A stretch of DNA of 64,000 nucleotides from the NCBI GenBank assembly GCA_048267245.1, contig JBLWXV010000002.1, positions 1,302,001 through 1,366,000 on the forward strand, read 5' to 3'. The notes below the pieces were generated by a model. That model did no database searches. It saw only the letters and a list, made by a program, of their open reading frames with translations, and had not been told where the DNA came from. Shown here one piece after another: positions 61,496 to 64,000 of the stretch. How positions within the stretch are numbered: the first letter of the stretch is position 1; the number at the start of each line of letters is the position of its first letter. A program made the translations under genes and the position numbers. The DNA comes from JBLWXV01 sp048267245 (GTDB lineage: Bacteria > Bdellovibrionota > Bacteriovoracia > Bacteriovoracales > Bacteriovoracaceae).

Positions 61496-62657
61496 CCAGA
61501 GACTTTACCTCGATTTCAATGCGACTTCCCCCTTGGCCCCTCCTGTACGGGAGTACCTCGCCAAGGGGGATTTTCTTTTTGGAAATCCCGCCTCCTTACA
61601 TGCAAGTGGAAAGCGTTCTAAGAGAGCAATTGGCGAAGTTCGCGACTACCTCTATCAATTCTTCAATCTAAGCGAGAGCGAGTTTGATCTCTACTTTCAT
61701 AGTGGAGCGACTGAGGGAATTAATCAGCTCGTAAAAGGCCTTGCTTTTGAGTGTGATAAGAAGCAAGTTAAGCTTTCATTCTACGCCTCAGATTCCGATC
61801 ATTCTTGTGTTGTTTCTCAGCAAGAGTTTTTAGAAACTTATAATCATCACTATATTGACCTACCCGTAAAGCGCGATGGCACTCCGGATGAGCAAAGAAT
61901 ATTTGAGCTACTAAATAAGTCACAAAACTCAGTTAATTTAGTCAATCTCACTCTGGTCAACAATGAAACCGGTGTGGTCTTGCCTAAAAATTTTATCACT
62001 CAATTAAAGGCAAAGTTTCCCAAGATTTTTATTCACGTCGATGCCGTTCAGGGACCTGGGAAAGTAGACTTCCTCGCTGAGCGCCTGGCCAGTGCAGATG
62101 CCTTTACCCTTTCGGCCCACAAATTTGGCGCGCTCAAGGGAGTAGGTCTCAGTTTTGTTTCAACCAAGTTGAAATTCACGCCAATTATTCAAGGTGGGGA
62201 TCAGCAAAATTCTCTGCGCGCAGGAACGGAAAATCCTGACGGAGTCTTCTCGGTTAAGAGCGCCTTTGAATGGATCCAAACCCAAGATCTCACTAAACTA
62301 CAAAATCTAAAAGATAAGCTCGAATCAACGGTCCTTAGCGAATTTGGTAATCAAGTGGTGATCGCAGGTAGAGATGCTCCTGAGCGCTGTGTAAGCACTA
62401 CCTACCTTTTAGTTGGTGGAGCTAAAGCAGATATTCTTCTTACTGCCTTTGATCTTGCCGGAATTGATGTCTCGACGGGCTCGGCCTGTAAGTCTGGATC
62501 AGTTTTTCCAAGCCGCGTGTTACTAGCCATGGGATATAGTGAAGACGAGGCGAGATCTGCGGTTCGCATTTCACTAGGGCACATGCTAAGTGAGCAAGAG
62601 CGCGAAGACCTTGTCGAGCGAGTCTTAACCGTTCTCAAGCGATTTAAGAGGGAGTGA
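61476..62657 (+). CDS. Cysteine desulfurase (IscS/NifS family)
   Basis: A PLP enzyme that releases sulfur from cysteine for Fe-S clusters or tRNA thiolation. Motifs: HVDAVQGPGKVDF, the PLP lysine Lys216 in LSAHKFGALKG, GTENPDGV and the active-site Cys338 in STGSACKSGS. The loop around the Cys is of the IscS class (long mobile loop). The start is TTG 61476 inside the regulator gene with GAGGA upstream. No IscU, IscA or HscA follows, so this is a stand-alone desulfurase. Next is an AraC-family gene, overlapping by one base. Confidence 0.92.
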   Translation: MAKSTNNQRLYLDFNATSPLAPPVREYLAKGDFLFGNPASLHASGKRSKRAIGEVRDYLYQFFNLSESEFDLYFHSGATEGINQLVKGLAFECDKKQVKLSFYASDSDHSCVVSQQEFLETYNHHYIDLPVKRDGTPDEQRIFELLNKSQNSVNLVNLTLVNNETGVVLPKNFITQLKAKFPKIFIHVDAVQGPGKVDFLAERLASADAFTLSAHKFGALKGVGLSFVSTKLKFTPIIQGGDQQNSLRAGTENPDGVFSVKSAFEWIQTQDLTKLQNLKDKLESTVLSEFGNQVVIAGRDAPERCVSTTYLLVGGAKADILLTAFDLAGIDVSTGSACKSGSVFPSRVLLAMGYSEDEARSAVRISLGHMLSEQEREDLVERVLTVLKRFKRE

Positions 62658-63679
62658 TGGAGAGTAGTGGGCTTCATACCTCTTCAGGAATCTCACTTAG
62701 GTTTTTAAGAAACTTATTTAATGATCGCAATTTTGACTTTGATCAATTTATCAGCTCATTTCATCTCTCAACTGCTGATATAGATGACACGACAAAGCGC
62801 TTTGATACTTTTGTGATCTCTTCAATTTGGGAAGAGGCCCGTGAGCTCTTTGGCAGGCCCTTTCTTCATGTTGAACTTGAACTCATGATGCCACCAGGGG
62901 CCTTTGGCTCTCTTGAGTACTTCTCTCTCACTGCACCAACTATCGGTCAGGCGATTGCCTCCCACTCAAAGTATGCCGATCTTTGGAATACTCTCTTTAA
63001 AGTTAGCGTTGAGAGACGACCTCATGAAGTGGAAGTGTTCTTTACTTCCAGTGATCCTTTCTATGATTTAGATGATTTGATGCTTGAATTTTCAGTTTGC
63101 GCGATTTTAAGAAGGTTGCGTCCTCAGTGCAAAAAGAAAATGGTGATTAAGTCTCTAAATTTTGCTCATCCGCGCACTTCACGTGAGAGTGACTATGAGC
63201 AGGCCTTTGGCCTAATTCCTCACTTTGAGTGTGAGAGAAGCTCTGTGGTCATTCCCATAGATACTTGGAATACAGGGCTCTATAGCTCTAATGAATCCCT
63301 TCACGCCCATCTTGGAGTCTACCTAGAGGCCCTGAGTAGGCAGTTTCGAGGAACGCACTCGGATATCATAGGTCGCGTGCGCCACTATGTTTTTACCAAT
63401 ATCGGAGAGTGTGAAATCTCTATTGGAGAGGCATCAAAGTTCTTGGGGTTAAGCCCAAGATCGCTTCAGCGCGCCCTCAGAGAAATGGACACTACTTTCT
63501 CTGCTGTCATCGATGAAGTGAAGCAGACGTTTGCGCTTAAATGGGTGAGGGAGGAGAAAATCGATTTTGGAGAGGTTGCTTCAAGGCTCGGCTTTAACGA
63601 TCAAAGTGCTTTTCTTAAAGCCTATCGCAGGTGGACGGGATCGACGCCGGGGGAAGATCGGCGCCGACACTCATCTTAA
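62657..63679 (+). CDS. AraC-family regulator with arabinose-type N-terminal domain
   Basis: A 340-residue protein: an N-terminal ligand-binding region (about 10-200; LMMPPGAFGSLEYFSLTAPTIGQAI, of the Arabinose_bd type found in OruR/ArgR-like AraC regulators), then two helix-turn-helix motifs (SIGEASKFLGLSPRSLQRALREM and VASRLGFNDQSAFLKAYRRWTGSTPG) characteristic of AraC. Start ATG 62657 overlaps the desulfurase stop by one base, with GGGAG upstream. Ligand and targets unknown. Confidence 0.87.
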   Translation: MESSGLHTSSGISLRFLRNLFNDRNFDFDQFISSFHLSTADIDDTTKRFDTFVISSIWEEARELFGRPFLHVELELMMPPGAFGSLEYFSLTAPTIGQAIASHSKYADLWNTLFKVSVERRPHEVEVFFTSSDPFYDLDDLMLEFSVCAILRRLRPQCKKKMVIKSLNFAHPRTSRESDYEQAFGLIPHFECERSSVVIPIDTWNTGLYSSNESLHAHLGVYLEALSRQFRGTHSDIIGRVRHYVFTNIGECEISIGEASKFLGLSPRSLQRALREMDTTFSAVIDEVKQTFALKWVREEKIDFGEVASRLGFNDQSAFLKAYRRWTGSTPGEDRRRHSS

Positions 63680-63691
63680 ATTCTCTGGTTC

Positions 63692-64000
63692 TTAGGTGAA
63701 GGCAAATTTTGTGACTTCACTCATTTCAACTTCATTTGGCTTCATATCGGCTTCATCACCAAGGTAGTATTCCACTGTAGATTCGTAATCTTTGATTACT
63801 GCAGACTTAATACGCTCTTGGTCAATTCCAAGGACTTCACTGAGCTTAGCCAATCCCTTTAGTGGGATACTGCACAATCCTCTTTCTACGTTAGAGATGA
63901 ATTGTCCGTTCTTATAGCCAAGACGGTGTGAGAGCTCAGATTGCGATAGACGCTCAGGGTGAGCAACTCTGTTTTCTTTTACTAGTTTTGCAATGTGATT
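63692..64000 (-). CDS. XRE-type DNA-binding regulator, C-terminal part (cut by window edge)
   Basis: The minus-strand frame is open from the window end to the TAG-type stop at 63692. The visible 102 residues start NHIAKLVKENRVAHPERLSQ and contain a Cro/C1-type helix-turn-helix (SQSELSHRLGYKNGQFISNVERG, then IPLKGLAKLSEVLGID), followed by a short acidic tail ending EMSEVTKFAFT. The N-terminus lies outside the window. Small regulator, target unknown; converges with the AraC gene. Confidence 0.78.
   Translation of the reverse strand, partial: NHIAKLVKENRVAHPERLSQSELSHRLGYKNGQFISNVERGLCSIPLKGLAKLSEVLGIDQERIKSAVIKDYESTVEYYLGDEADMKPNEVEMSEVTKFAFT

Overview
This window looks like chromosomal DNA of a free-living, diderm bacterium, most likely a member of Bdellovibrionota (the Bdellovibrio / Bacteriovorax branch). 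The hints are a mid-40s G+C by eye, dense gene packing, many unrecognisable Sec-secreted proteins, lipoproteins and outer-membrane barrels on both strands, frequent GTG/TTG starts, a class II ribonucleotide reductase and standard gamma/delta-type housekeeping blocks. The lineage is inferred from gene content; no rRNA is present to confirm it. I see no tRNA or rRNA gene, CRISPR array, prophage or intact insertion sequence.

Layout. 1-10.7 kb is an accessory, envelope-oriented region: the N-terminal half of a sensor histidine kinase overlapping an outer-membrane protein gene, a methyltransferase, a secreted phospholipase D-type enzyme, lipoproteins, a matrixin-like metalloprotease, a transaldolase, a four-helix His-rich membrane protein and a NlpC/P60-like secreted protein. 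10.7-19.9 kb holds a tyrosine recombinase homologue with a damaged active site, the rnc-era-der GTPase/RNase block (der carries a very large acidic insertion), three envelope genes on the other strand, and a yfgM-bamB pair of outer-membrane assembly factors. 19.9-29.1 kb has a lipoprotein, a subtilase, an EEP-family hydrolase, nrdJ and a znuABC-like metal transporter. 29.1-40.8 kb is dominated by a 1790-residue Cys-rich lipoprotein, a 717-residue secreted protein, an LbtU-like porin and a chemoreceptor.

40.8-45.7 kb is housekeeping: dus, a HAD phosphatase, ffh, rpsP, khpA, tatA and queF, with a 55-nt perfect palindrome between ffh and rpsP. At 45.8-48.2 kb one reading frame encodes a complete ferrochelatase fused to a complete MFS transporter, the most unusual gene here. 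A membrane GT-C-like protein, bacterioferritin with Bfd, a secreted M14 peptidase and a PilZ-GAF-AAA-Fis regulator lacking the GAFTGA loop follow. 54.5-60.5 kb is a tightly coupled operon cdaA-cdaR-glmM-pdxJ-nnr-tsaE, which joins c-di-AMP synthesis to the cell-wall precursor enzyme GlmM. The window ends with an Rrf2-family regulator, a cysteine desulfurase, an AraC-family regulator and the C-terminal part of an XRE-type regulator.

Iron and heme is the main recurring theme: LbtU-like uptake porin, ferrochelatase-MFS, Bfr/Bfd storage and release, Rrf2/cysteine desulfurase. Envelope building and attack-type hydrolases (PLD, subtilase, matrixin, M14, NlpC/P60-like) form the second theme.
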